From assembly GCF_042492175.1 (NCBI RefSeq), contig NZ_CP170453.1, forward strand, positions 2,542,001-2,606,000: a DNA stretch of 64,000 bases. Direction: 5' to 3'. Each line of letters opens with the position of its first letter. The stretch's first letter is position 1. The DNA is from CAJXSN01 sp947492235. Its GTDB lineage: Bacteria; Pseudomonadota; Alphaproteobacteria; Sphingomonadales; Sphingomonadaceae. Positions 32,878-42,500 of the stretch are shown here, in pieces. The position numbers and the translations under genes are program-made. Below the pieces are notes generated by a model. It had not been told where the DNA came from. It did no database searches and saw nothing but the letters and a program-made list of their open reading frames with translations.

Positions 32878-35118
32878 ATGAACCCGTCCGACAATCGGAG
32901 CCCGCGCTGGATGCGCCGGTTCGTGGTTGCGTCGCGGCGTGCAAATTTTTTCCTCGTGCTCGAGCTGGTAACGCTCGCGGCACTCGGCACAATGATCGCG
33001 ACCACCTGGCTGGCTTTCGACAGAGCGCCGCCGGACGGGCAGCTGCTTCCAACCCAGCAGGTCGCAACCTTGCTGATCGGGACAATGATCCCCGCGATGG
33101 GCTTGCTTGTGCTGATCGGGCGCAGGCTCGCGTTGAAACGCGCCGCTGGCAGCACGGCGCGCCTGCATGTCAGACTGGTTTTTCTTTTCTCGTTGATCGC
33201 CGCAGTGCCCACACTGCTGGTGGCCGGTTTTGCCGCCGTCCTGTTTCAATCGGGGGTCGATTTCTGGTTCTCGGGCAATTCGCGCGGATTGATGGAGAAC
33301 GCGAACGAGCTGGCGCGCGGCTACTACGAACAGAACCAGCTGGAAGTGGCGAACGAGACGGTCACCATGGCTGGCGATCTGCGTTTCTATTTCTCGCGGG
33401 CCGACCGTCTGGACCTGACCAACAACGAATTCCTGGAAGACTTCAGCTACCAAATGCAGGGTCGCGAAATCAACGAATCGGCGGTGCTTCAGGCTTTCCC
33501 GGACGGCTCGCTCACCACGGCAGCTGCATTCAATCTGCGCGAGGATTCGAACCCGGCAGAACGCGGTCAGCTCGCATTGGAAATGTTCGCCAATGACGAG
33601 CCGGTCGCCGTGTTTGCGGACGCAACCCGGATCGAAGCCGTTGCGCCTATCGATACCGAGCGCGGCATCTATCTCTACAATGCGCGCAACTCGCAGGCCT
33701 TGTCGTTCAGCCAGTGGGAGCGGGCCAGTTCGGTTGTCTCCCAGTACGACGTTTTGACCAGCAGAGCGCGTGCGTTGCAATTGCGATTTAATCTGGCGCT
33801 CTTCTTCGTGAGTCTCTTTCTCGTTGGCCTCGCAGTGTGGTTTGCGCTGCGTTTCGCAGACCGGCAGGTGGAACCGCTAACCGATTTGGTTGCAGCCGCT
33901 CGGCAGGTGGGGGCAGGCAATTTCGCATTGCGCGTAGAAGGCCGCAGGGGCGCCGATGAAATCGGGCTGCTCAACCGCGCATTCAACCGGATGACGGCCC
34001 AGATCGAATCCCAGACCGATGATCTGAAGGCGGCCAACCTTCAGCTTGATGACCGACGCAGCTTTATGGAAGCTCTTCTGGAATCGATCACGGCCGGGAT
34101 CATATCTGTCGACCCAATTGGCAATGTGCTGCTGATGAACGGCTCTGCCCAGTCGCTGCTGCTTCCGCGCGGCGTCCAGTCGGCGGAGGGACTTTCGCTC
34201 GACAGTCTGGCACCGCAGATGAGCGCGCTGGTGCAATCGGGCATTGGGCAGGGCGTGGTCAGCTTCGACAAGGGCGAGGAGATCGTCACACTGGCTGTGA
34301 AGGTCGCGCCGGCTGCTGGCGGGTTCGTGATCACATTCGAGGACATCACACGGCAATTGCTCGACCAGCGACAGGCCGCATGGTCCGACGTTGCGCGGCG
34401 GATTGCGCATGAAATCAAAAACCCGCTGACGCCAATTCAGTTGGCGACAGAACGGCTGAAACGCCGGTATCGCCGCCAGATCGAGCTGGATGGCGACCTG
34501 TTCGATGAACTCACCAACACCATCGTGCGCCAAGTCGGCCAGCTGCGCACGATGGTCGACGAATTTTCCAGCTTTGCGCGTTTGCCGAAGCCCGTCTTCC
34601 GGCAGGAGGATGCCCGCGATCTGGTGCGGCAATCGCTGTTCTTGCAGGAAGTCGCACATCCGGAGATCGATTTTGTCTTGCGCTCCGATGGGACCAACGA
34701 GGACGGGGGGGATGCCGGAGAAGAAATCGACATTGCCTGCGACCGGCATCAATTCGCGCAGGCGATGACCAACGTGCTGAAGAACGCCGGAGAGGCTGTG
34801 GAGGCACGGCTAGCAGGCGCCGAGCCCGATTTTCGCGGGAAGATCAGCGTCACTCTCGCTTCGGATGATAGGTGGGTCGACATCGCGGTCGAGGACAACG
34901 GGATTGGCCTGCCGCAGGAAAGCGAGAGCCTGCTCGAACCCTATGTGACCACGCGTGAAAAGGGCACCGGACTGGGCCTCGCCATCGTCAACAAGATCGT
35001 TGAGGAACATGGCGGGGTGATGAGTTTTGGCCGCGCAGAACACGGTGATACCGGAACCCGCGTATCGATGCGCTTTGCTCGCAATCCGGCCGTTTCCGAC
35101 CGTGAGGCCGCCGAATGA
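32878..35118 (+). CDS. ntrY: Membrane sensor kinase NtrY
   Basis: A protein of about 746 aa. The N-terminus has several membrane segments (FFLVLELVTLAALGTMIATTW, VATLLIGTMIPAMGLLVLIG, LVFLFSLIAAVPTLLVAGF and a fourth near 305), with an extracytoplasmic sensing loop between the third and fourth. After them come a HAMP linker (VEPLTDLVAAARQVGAG), a PAS domain (about 395-500), HisKA with HEIKNPLTPIQLATERLK and an HATPase domain (TNVLKNAGEAVEA, GTGLGLAIVNKI). I prefer ATG 32878, preceded by GGAAG, over ATG 32866. NtrY pairs with NtrX, encoded next after 79 bp. Confidence 0.95.
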   Translation: MNPSDNRSPRWMRRFVVASRRANFFLVLELVTLAALGTMIATTWLAFDRAPPDGQLLPTQQVATLLIGTMIPAMGLLVLIGRRLALKRAAGSTARLHVRLVFLFSLIAAVPTLLVAGFAAVLFQSGVDFWFSGNSRGLMENANELARGYYEQNQLEVANETVTMAGDLRFYFSRADRLDLTNNEFLEDFSYQMQGREINESAVLQAFPDGSLTTAAAFNLREDSNPAERGQLALEMFANDEPVAVFADATRIEAVAPIDTERGIYLYNARNSQALSFSQWERASSVVSQYDVLTSRARALQLRFNLALFFVSLFLVGLAVWFALRFADRQVEPLTDLVAAARQVGAGNFALRVEGRRGADEIGLLNRAFNRMTAQIESQTDDLKAANLQLDDRRSFMEALLESITAGIISVDPIGNVLLMNGSAQSLLLPRGVQSAEGLSLDSLAPQMSALVQSGIGQGVVSFDKGEEIVTLAVKVAPAAGGFVITFEDITRQLLDQRQAAWSDVARRIAHEIKNPLTPIQLATERLKRRYRRQIELDGDLFDELTNTIVRQVGQLRTMVDEFSSFARLPKPVFRQEDARDLVRQSLFLQEVAHPEIDFVLRSDGTNEDGGDAGEEIDIACDRHQFAQAMTNVLKNAGEAVEARLAGAEPDFRGKISVTLASDDRWVDIAVEDNGIGLPQESESLLEPYVTTREKGTGLGLAIVNKIVEEHGGVMSFGRAEHGDTGTRVSMRFARNPAVSDREAAE

Positions 35119-35197
35119 TCTTGCAACCGTGCCTCCGCGATTGCGCAGAACCCCACGCACCGAAATTGACACGTCAAAACCTAAGGAAACCCGCCTG

Positions 35198-36574
35198 ATG
35201 GCCCTCGAAATTCTGGTAGTCGATGACGAAAAGGATATTCGCGATCTTGTGTCGGGAGTGCTGAGCGACGAAGGCTTCGAGTGCCGCACCGCCGGAGACA
35301 GCACGACCGCATTGGAAATGATCGACGAGCGCCGGCCGAGCCTCGTGCTGCTCGATGTCTGGCTCCACGGCAGCAAAATGGACGGTCTCGAAGTGCTTGA
35401 TGCGATCAAGAGTCGGGAGCCCGAACTGCCGGTGATCATTTTTTCCGGCCACGGCAATATCGACACGGCCGTTGCGGCAGTGTCGCGCGGGGCGATGGAT
35501 TTTCTGGAGAAGCCATTCGAGGCCGAACGCCTGTTGATGCTGGTCGGGCGTGCCACCGAGACAGAGCAGTTGCGGCGCGAGAATATCCGCCTGCGCGAGG
35601 GCATGACGGCGAGCGACGAGTTCACCGGTAACTCCACGGCCATCAACCAGGTGCGCGCCACGCTGAAGCGAGTGGCCAATACGGGCAGCCGCGTTTTGGT
35701 GACTGGTCCGGCAGGAGCGGGCAAGGAAGTTGCCGCGCGCCTGCTTCATGGGTGGAGCCCGCGTTCAGGACATGCCTTCGTGACGGTCAACTCGGCGCGA
35801 ATTACGTCCGACAGGTTCGAGCATGAGCTGTTTGGCGAGGAAGCCGACGGCAAACTGGTGCGTGCCGGCCTGCTTGAAAAGGCTGATGGAGGAACGCTCT
35901 ATCTCGATGAAGTGGCCGACATGCCGCTGGCGACACAGGCGCGTATCTTGCGTGTGCTGACGGAGCAGAGTTTCGTCCGGGTCGGCGGATCGCGGCAGAT
36001 CGGTGTTGATGTCCGCGTGGTTTCTTCCAGCTCGCGCGATTTGCAGAAAGAGATTGAGGAAAAGCGCTTCAGAGAAGACTTGTTCTACAGATTGAATGTC
36101 GTCCCGGTGACGATTCCGTCACTCGCGGAAAGGCGCGATGACGTGCCTGCTTTGGCGGAGCATTTCTTCACCCGCTATGCTTCCGAGCAGGGCATCCGCG
36201 CTCCTGTTATCACGCAAGAGGCTATGGCGGCCCTGCAGGCCTATGAATGGCCCGGAAATGTGCGGCAATTGCGCAATGTCGTCGAGCGGACGGTCATATT
36301 GTCTCCGCGCGACCGGATGGAGGAAGTGCAGCCCGACATGCTCCCTGCGGAGGTAACCAGCGGCAAGATTGGCGGAGGGACGGGCATGTCCAGCATGATG
36401 GGTGTGCCGCTACGCGAAGCCCGGGAAAACTTCGAACGCGAGTATCTGGGCATCCAGATCCGCCGCTTTTCCGGCAATATATCCAAGACGGCCAGTTTTA
36501 TCGGCATGGAACGCTCTGCGCTTCATCGCAAATTGAAACTTTTGGGGATGACTGACCGCAAGAATAGCGATTAG
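35198..36574 (+). CDS. ntrX: Response regulator NtrX
   Basis: A 458-aa regulator with a receiver domain (phospho-Asp in LVLLDVWLHGSKMDG, about 53), an AAA+ domain (Walker A TGPAGAGKE, Walker B TLYLDEVAD) and a Fis-type C-terminal helix-turn-helix (GNISKTASFIGMERSALHRKL). The sigma-54 contact loop GAFTGA is absent: the segment between Walker A and B reads HELFGEEADGKLVRAGLLEKA. Absence of this loop in NtrX has been reported in other Alphaproteobacteria and suggests sigma-54-independent control. The start is ATG 35198 behind AAGGAA; longer upstream readings would overlap ntrY. Confidence 0.95.
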   Translation: MALEILVVDDEKDIRDLVSGVLSDEGFECRTAGDSTTALEMIDERRPSLVLLDVWLHGSKMDGLEVLDAIKSREPELPVIIFSGHGNIDTAVAAVSRGAMDFLEKPFEAERLLMLVGRATETEQLRRENIRLREGMTASDEFTGNSTAINQVRATLKRVANTGSRVLVTGPAGAGKEVAARLLHGWSPRSGHAFVTVNSARITSDRFEHELFGEEADGKLVRAGLLEKADGGTLYLDEVADMPLATQARILRVLTEQSFVRVGGSRQIGVDVRVVSSSSRDLQKEIEEKRFREDLFYRLNVVPVTIPSLAERRDDVPALAEHFFTRYASEQGIRAPVITQEAMAALQAYEWPGNVRQLRNVVERTVILSPRDRMEEVQPDMLPAEVTSGKIGGGTGMSSMMGVPLREARENFEREYLGIQIRRFSGNISKTASFIGMERSALHRKLKLLGMTDRKNSD

Positions 36575-36717
36575 AAGGAATTCGGAACCGTCGCATTAGT
36601 GTAATGGTTCTTACTTACGACCGTCCGGACCAATTGGTTCGGCGAACCGGAAGCGCCTTGAGCGCGACCAGAATGCGGACTGCACAAGCAGGCGCCAAAA
36701 ACAAAGGACACGGCAAA

Positions 36718-37287
36718 ATGTCGGACGGAAGAACTTTAAGCGCACGCCCAAGAGCCCCTGAAAAACAGCCTGCCGAGGATGGCGGGAAAAGCGGGGGCGG
36801 ACAGAAATCTGCAAAGAACGGCAATTTGCAGGACGTTTTCCTGAACAAGCTTCGCCGCGACAAGACCCCGGTCACCGTCTTTCTGGTGAAGGGCGTGAAG
36901 CTGCAGGGCATTGTCACATGGTTTGACAATTTCTCCATGCTGCTTCGCCGGGATGGGCAGTCGCAGCTTGTCTACAAGCATGCGATCAGCACGATCATGC
37001 CGGGGCCAGCGATCGATCCGGATCAGTTCGCCAGCCAGGCAGGAAACCGGAAACAACGCCTGCTGCAGGATGTCTTTCTGGCCAAGGTCAGCGATGCGGA
37101 AGTGCAAGTAACGATGTTTCTCGTGAACGGAGTGATGCTGCAGGGACGGATCGCCGCGTATGATCCGTTCTGCGTCATGCTGGAGCGCGATGGATATGTG
37201 CAGCTGGCCTACAAGCATGCGATTTCGACCGTGCAGCCTGCAGAAAATGTCGATTTTTCCGATGATTATGATGGCGACGACAGCTGA
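36718..37287 (+). CDS. hfq: Tandem double-Sm RNA chaperone Hfq
   Basis: A 189-aa protein about twice the usual Hfq core. A Lys/Gly/Pro-rich N-terminal tail (1-35) precedes two Sm domains: residues 37-95 and 116-174. By my count 33 of 59 aligned positions are identical. Both have LQDVFL, FLV.GV.LQG and YKHAIST, so the proximal RNA pocket (Gln, Lys-His) looks intact in both. Domain 1 keeps the rim arginines (LRRDKTP), whereas domain 2 reads VSDAEVQ there. The C-terminal tail is acidic (DFSDDYDGDDS). ATG at 36718 follows AAAGGA; an earlier start at 36604 would add a non-homologous leader. It lies 143 bp after ntrX and overlaps or abuts hflX. Confidence 0.96.
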   Translation: MSDGRTLSARPRAPEKQPAEDGGKSGGGQKSAKNGNLQDVFLNKLRRDKTPVTVFLVKGVKLQGIVTWFDNFSMLLRRDGQSQLVYKHAISTIMPGPAIDPDQFASQAGNRKQRLLQDVFLAKVSDAEVQVTMFLVNGVMLQGRIAAYDPFCVMLERDGYVQLAYKHAISTVQPAENVDFSDDYDGDDS

Positions 37288-37340
37288 GCTTTCTTGACGA
37301 CGAACGCGAAGAGGTAACGCGCGGCGGGCGCACACTGGTC

Positions 37341-38606
37341 GTGTGCCCCGACATCCGCTCAATTGCCTATGACCTCGACGCCGAGGCGCGTCTGGCAGAG
37401 GCCTGCGGGCTGGCGCTCGCGATCGGACTTGTTGTCGCCGAGAGCTTCGTTCTGCCCGTCCGCGACGTGAAGCCGAATACGTTGTTCGGGGCAGGTCAAG
37501 TCGATCGGATCAAAACCGATTGCGAGCTGCACGAGGCCGAACTGGTCGTCGTCGACGGCGCTCTCAGCCCGATCCAGCAGCGCAACCTCGAAGAGAAACT
37601 GGGCCGCAAGGTCATCGACCGTACCGGCCTTATCCTCGAAATTTTCGGTGAACGCGCTGCCACGGCCGAAGGGCGCCTGCAGGTCGAACTTGCACATCTC
37701 GATTATCAGCAAAGCCGCCTTGTTCGCAGCTGGACACACCTTGAGCGGCAGCGCGGCGGCTTTGGCTTCCTTGGCGGGCCGGGCGAGACCCAGATCGAGG
37801 CCGACCGGCGGATGATCCGTCAGCGGATGGGGCGCTTGCGGCGTGAACTGGAGCAGGTTCGCAAGACGCGAACTCTCCACCGTGATCGCCGTGGCCGTGC
37901 GCCCTGGCCGGTCATTGCTTTGGTCGGCTACACCAATGCCGGCAAGTCGACCTTGTTCAATCACCTGACGGGTGAGGAGGTTATGGCGGAGGACCTGCTC
38001 TTCGCTACTCTCGATCCGACGATGCGCGCTATCGGTTTGCCGGGCGTCGAGAAGGCCATCCTGTCCGACACAGTCGGTTTCATTTCCGATCTGCCGACCC
38101 AATTGGTGGCCGCTTTTCGCGCGACGTTGGAAGAGGTGACAGGGGCGGACCTGATCCTGCATGTCCGCGATATCGCCAATGCATCCACCGAGGCCCAGAA
38201 GAAGCAGGTTCTGGATGTCCTGGCCGATCTCGATGTTATCGACCGGGAAAGTGGCGTCAGCACCATTCCGATTCTGGAAGTGTGGAACAAGTTCGACCTG
38301 CTCGAACCCGAGCGTGAGAAGGCGCTGCGCGAGGTTGCCGCGGGCCGCGATGATGTCGTCGCAGTGACCGCGTTGACGGGAGAGGGCATCGATCTGTTGG
38401 TGCACCGTCTGGGCACCGAACTCACCGCCAATGCCGTGACGCGCGAGTTCCTATTGCCGGCCAGCGATGGCCAGCGGATTGCCTGGTTACACGCGCATGG
38501 CGATGTTCTGGAAGAAGCCGATGACCGTGCAGAGGATGGCGATCCCGTCAGGCGGATCATCGTGCGGCTGAACCCCAAGGAACTTGGACAGTTCGAGACA
38601 CTCTAG
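37341..38606 (+). CDS. hflX: Ribosome-associated GTPase HflX
   Basis: A GTPase of at least 421 aa that splits or rescues stalled ribosomes. The N-terminal HflX domain has VRDVKPNTLFGAGQVDRIK and RTGLILEIFGERAATAEGRLQVELA; the linker GGFGFLGGPGETQIE is diagnostic; the G domain has G1 GYTNAGKST, G3 DTVGF and G4 NKFD. The first usual start is GTG 37341, but the same frame upstream encodes SFLDDEREEVTRGGRTLVV, which looks like the normal HflX N-terminus, and a CTG at 37284 overlaps the hfq stop as CTGA. The true start may therefore be 37284. The hfq-hflX pair is conserved. Confidence 0.95.
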   Translation: MCPDIRSIAYDLDAEARLAEACGLALAIGLVVAESFVLPVRDVKPNTLFGAGQVDRIKTDCELHEAELVVVDGALSPIQQRNLEEKLGRKVIDRTGLILEIFGERAATAEGRLQVELAHLDYQQSRLVRSWTHLERQRGGFGFLGGPGETQIEADRRMIRQRMGRLRRELEQVRKTRTLHRDRRGRAPWPVIALVGYTNAGKSTLFNHLTGEEVMAEDLLFATLDPTMRAIGLPGVEKAILSDTVGFISDLPTQLVAAFRATLEEVTGADLILHVRDIANASTEAQKKQVLDVLADLDVIDRESGVSTIPILEVWNKFDLLEPEREKALREVAAGRDDVVAVTALTGEGIDLLVHRLGTELTANAVTREFLLPASDGQRIAWLHAHGDVLEEADDRAEDGDPVRRIIVRLNPKELGQFETL

Positions 38607-38609
38607 CGG

Positions 38610-39371
38610 TTAATCTGTACCGCGTTCCGTGCGTTTGACCGCATTCCAGAGCGCCTCTTGTTGATCGAGAGAGAGTGACGCGAACCGGCCTTCTGCCGCG
38701 TTTTCCATTCCGCGATACCGCCGTTCGAATTTCTCATTCGCGGCACGCAAGGCCTCCTCTGCTTGCACACCATAGGCGCGTACTAGATTGACGGCCGCAA
38801 AGAGCAGGTCGCCCGCTTCCTCTAGCCGATGATCCACGTCGGCTTCGGCCAACTCGGCCATTTCTTCTCGCACCTTCGCCGCCGGTCCTTCGGTATCGCC
38901 CCAGTCAAAACCATCGCGAGCAGCGCGTTTCTGCAGCTTCTCTGCGCGAAGCAGTGCAGGCAGGGCGCGCGCAACACCGTCCATTGCGCTTTGCGATCCC
39001 TTGGCCTCGCGCTCGGAAGCCTTCAGTTCTTCCCACCGGCGCTCGGTCATCGCGCCGCCAGCTATGCCAAAGATGTGTGGATGGCGGGCTTCCATCTTGT
39101 CCGAAATAGCGCGGGCAACGTCATCGAATTCGAACAGATTTTTCTCCTGCGCCATGCGGGCATGGAACACGACCTGGAGTAGAAGATCGCCCAGTTCCTC
39201 GCGCACTTCATCCATCGCACCGCGCTCGATCGCATCGGCGACCTCATACGCCTCTTCGATAGTGTAGGGAGCAATACTGGCGAAATCCTGCGCCAGATCC
39301 CATTCGCATCCCGTTTCGGGGTCGCGCAGGCGGGCCATGATTTCAAGCAGGCGGTCAAGTTGCTGAGGCAT
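38610..39371 (-). CDS. mazG: Nucleoside triphosphate pyrophosphohydrolase MazG
   Basis: A 253-aa house-cleaning NTP pyrophosphatase with two all-alpha MazG domains. The N-terminal domain has DPETGCEWDLAQDFASI, the metal-binding EEAYEVADAIE and EELGDLLLQVVFHARMA motifs; the C-terminal domain has KVREEMAELAEA and RLEEAGDLLFAAVNLVR. The length is right for the full-size enzyme. The start is ATG 39371; in-frame upstream sequence is unrelated. It is convergent with hflX, with a 3-bp gap between the stops, and so shares a very tight 3' end. Confidence 0.97.
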   Translation of the reverse strand: MPQQLDRLLEIMARLRDPETGCEWDLAQDFASIAPYTIEEAYEVADAIERGAMDEVREELGDLLLQVVFHARMAQEKNLFEFDDVARAISDKMEARHPHIFGIAGGAMTERRWEELKASEREAKGSQSAMDGVARALPALLRAEKLQKRAARDGFDWGDTEGPAAKVREEMAELAEADVDHRLEEAGDLLFAAVNLVRAYGVQAEEALRAANEKFERRYRGMENAAEGRFASLSLDQQEALWNAVKRTERGTD

Positions 39372-39500
39372 AGGAGGGGCTCTAGTGCCTGAGACGTTGG
39401 TCGGCCAGAGAAACGCGTTGGTCGAGTTTGCCCCCAATCCCGCCCTTGTGTCGCCGTGAAAGCTGCCGCACACAGGGCGCATCAAGGGGGAATTTCCGAC

Positions 39501-42500
39501 ATGAAGTTGATCGCCGCAGCCGCATTGGCATCCACCAGCCTGTTCGCTCTCAGCCCGGCCATGGCACAAGAGCAATCGCTCCCAACGCCCGTGCCCAGCA
39601 CCGAGGTGCCCGAGAGCGAAGTGGATGGAGCGGAAACGGACGATGCCGATTGGGATGTCAACGCACCACCCGGCGCAACTATCAGGCAGGTGCCGATCAG
39701 CACGGATGAAGGCACATGGATGGATGTCGACGTGGCCCCTGATGGCCGGACCATCGCTTTCTCAATGCTCGGCGATATTTATACAATGCCGATCACGGGC
39801 GGCACCCCGACGCGCATTTCTGAAGGTCTGGCGTGGGAAGTGCATCCGCGCTTTTCGCCTGACGGCCAGCGGATAGCGTTCACTTCCGACAGGGGAGGGG
39901 GCGACAATATCTGGCTGATGGATGCGAACGGAGCCAACAAGCATCAGTTGACCAAGGAAGACTTCCGGCTTCTCAACCAGCCCAGCTGGTCGCCCGATGG
40001 CCGGTATATTGTGGCCAAGAAACATTTCACCACCGGCCGCTCGCTCGGCACCGGCGAGATCTGGCTGTATCACGTCTCCGGCGGGGGAGGGATCAAACTG
40101 GTCGAGAGACCCAGTGAAGCGCATCAGAAGGAGCTGGGCGAGCCTGTCTATGCACCCGATGGCGAGGCTATCTACTTCACGCGCAACACCACCTCCGGTC
40201 CGATTTTTGAATACGCCCAAGACTCGAACAGCGGTATCTTCGAGATCGAACGCTACGATCTCGCATCAGGCGAGCGGACCACTGCCGTGTCCGGATTTGG
40301 CGGAGCCGTGCGCCCTGCGCCATCTCCCGATAGCCAGTCGATCGCGTTCGTTCGGCGGGACAAGGACCAGTCGCAGCTCTGGGTGAAGGACATCGCCAGC
40401 GGACGCGAGCGCATGATCTATGGCGCGCTCGATATGGATGTGCAGGAGACCTGGGCCGTCACCGGCGTCTATCCTAATATGGACTGGACGCCCGACAGTT
40501 CCGCCGTCGTATTCTGGGCCGGCGGCAAGTTGCGCCGGGTGAATGCAGATGGGACAGCTGCGCGTGAAATCCCGTTCCGGGTGAACGATACGCGCGGCAT
40601 TGCCGACGCGCCGCACCCGGTCATCCCGGTTGCGCCCGACACGTTTGAAACCTCGATCCCCCGCTTCTCGACCCTGTCGCCTGACGGTCGGCGGGTCGTT
40701 TTCGAGACGATGGGCAAGCTCTATGTAAAGAACACCGCAGGCGGCGCACCCCGGCGGCTGACGAATAGCGGCGACGCGCTGGAACTGTTCCCGGCCTTCA
40801 GCCGCGACGGCCGCAAAATGGCTTATGTCCGATGGACCGACGAGGGCCTGGGCGAGATCATAGTGGCTGATGGCAATGGCAGCGGCGGGCGCAGTATTAC
40901 CAGCCAGCCGGGCCATTACGCCAACCCGCAATTCTCGCCAGACGGATCGACAATCGTCTTCGAGAAGCGGGAAGGGGGCTTCCTCAATTCGCCCGACTAT
41001 TCCGAGAACCCGGGCGTCTATCGCATCCCGGCCAGCGGCGGCGCACCGAAGCTGATTGCCCGCGATACAGGAAGCCCGCAATTCGGAGCGGATAATGACC
41101 GGCTGTTCATGTTGGCGCGCGAAGGCGGCGATTTGCAGCTGATCAGCTCCGATTTGTCCGGTGAAGCCCGCCGGGTCCATGCCAAGGGCGATCTGGTGAA
41201 CGATTTCCGGTTATCGCCGGACGGTCTGCATTTCGCTTTTCGTCAGAATTACGAAGCGTTCGTGATGCCGCTGATGCCGGGCGGGCAAGCCGTCAGCGTC
41301 AGCGAGAAAGGCGGGGCGCTGCCGGTTACCAAAGTGAGCGATGGCGGCGCGGATTACATTGGATGGACGCGGGGTGGCGACACGCTTTACTGGTCGATGG
41401 GGCCGACGCTTTATCGTGCATCCAGCTCTGCGCTATTCGCCAATTCGCTCGGTGACGAGACCGCGAAGTTCACTCCGCCGACCAGCGGTATTTCGCTGGG
41501 TATGACCATGCGCGCGGACAAACCTTCGGGCGCCACCGCCATCACCGGCGCGCGCATCCTGTCCATGGCCGGCGAGGGTGCAGGCGCAATCGAGAACGGC
41601 GTAATCGTGATTGAGGGCGATCGGATTGCTGCGATCGGTTCCGTGTCAGACGTGCCTGTCCCTGCCGGGGCGCGGATCATCGATGCGTCGGGTAAAACGA
41701 TTATGCCGGGGCTGGTCGATGCCCATGCGCATGGACCGCAGGGCCGGGGCGATTTGATCCCGCAACAAAACTGGGTGCAGGTCCAGCAGTTGGCGATGGG
41801 CACCACGACGATCCATGATCCCAGTTCGAGCGCCAGCATGATCTTCGCTGCAGCGGAGCGCCAGCGGGCCGGACAGCTTCTTTCGCCACGCATCTTCTCG
41901 ACCGGCGAGATTGTCTACGGGGCGAAGGCGGCCAGCGTTTACGCTCGTGTCGATAGCTACGACGATGCGTTAGCGCATGTCCGCCGGTTAAAGTCGCAGG
42001 GCGGCATTTCGGTAAAGAACTACAACCAACCAAGGCGCGAGCAACGCCAGCAGGTCGCTCTTGCTGCAGCGGCTGAGAACATGCTGGTCGTGGCCGAAGG
42101 TGGCTCGCTGTTCGGCATGGACATGAACCTGGTGGCCGACGGTAATTCGACGGTCGAGCACAATGTGCCGGTTGATGTTATGTATGAAGATGTTCTGCAG
42201 TTCTTCGGGCAGTCGCAGACAAACTATACGCCGACGCTCACGGTCACTTATGGCGGTCTCGCCGGTGATCCGTATTGGCGGCAAGCTACTGATGTGTTTG
42301 ATAACCCCTTGCTGGTTCACACGCCGCCTAAGCAATTGTTGGCTGCGACAGCGCGTCGGACGAAAGCGCCGGATTGGGCTTTCGTCGATGACAATGCCGC
42401 GCGTGAGGCGAAGAAACTTGCCGATCGCGGTGTGAAAGTGAGCATCGGCGCCCACGGACAACAAGCCGGCATCGCTGCGCATTGGGAAATGTGGAGCTTT

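Noticed and set aside
36604..36717. Upstream extension of hfq from an ATG at 36604
   Set aside because: The added 38 residues are not Hfq-like, and ATG 36718 has a good AAAGGA ribosome site.
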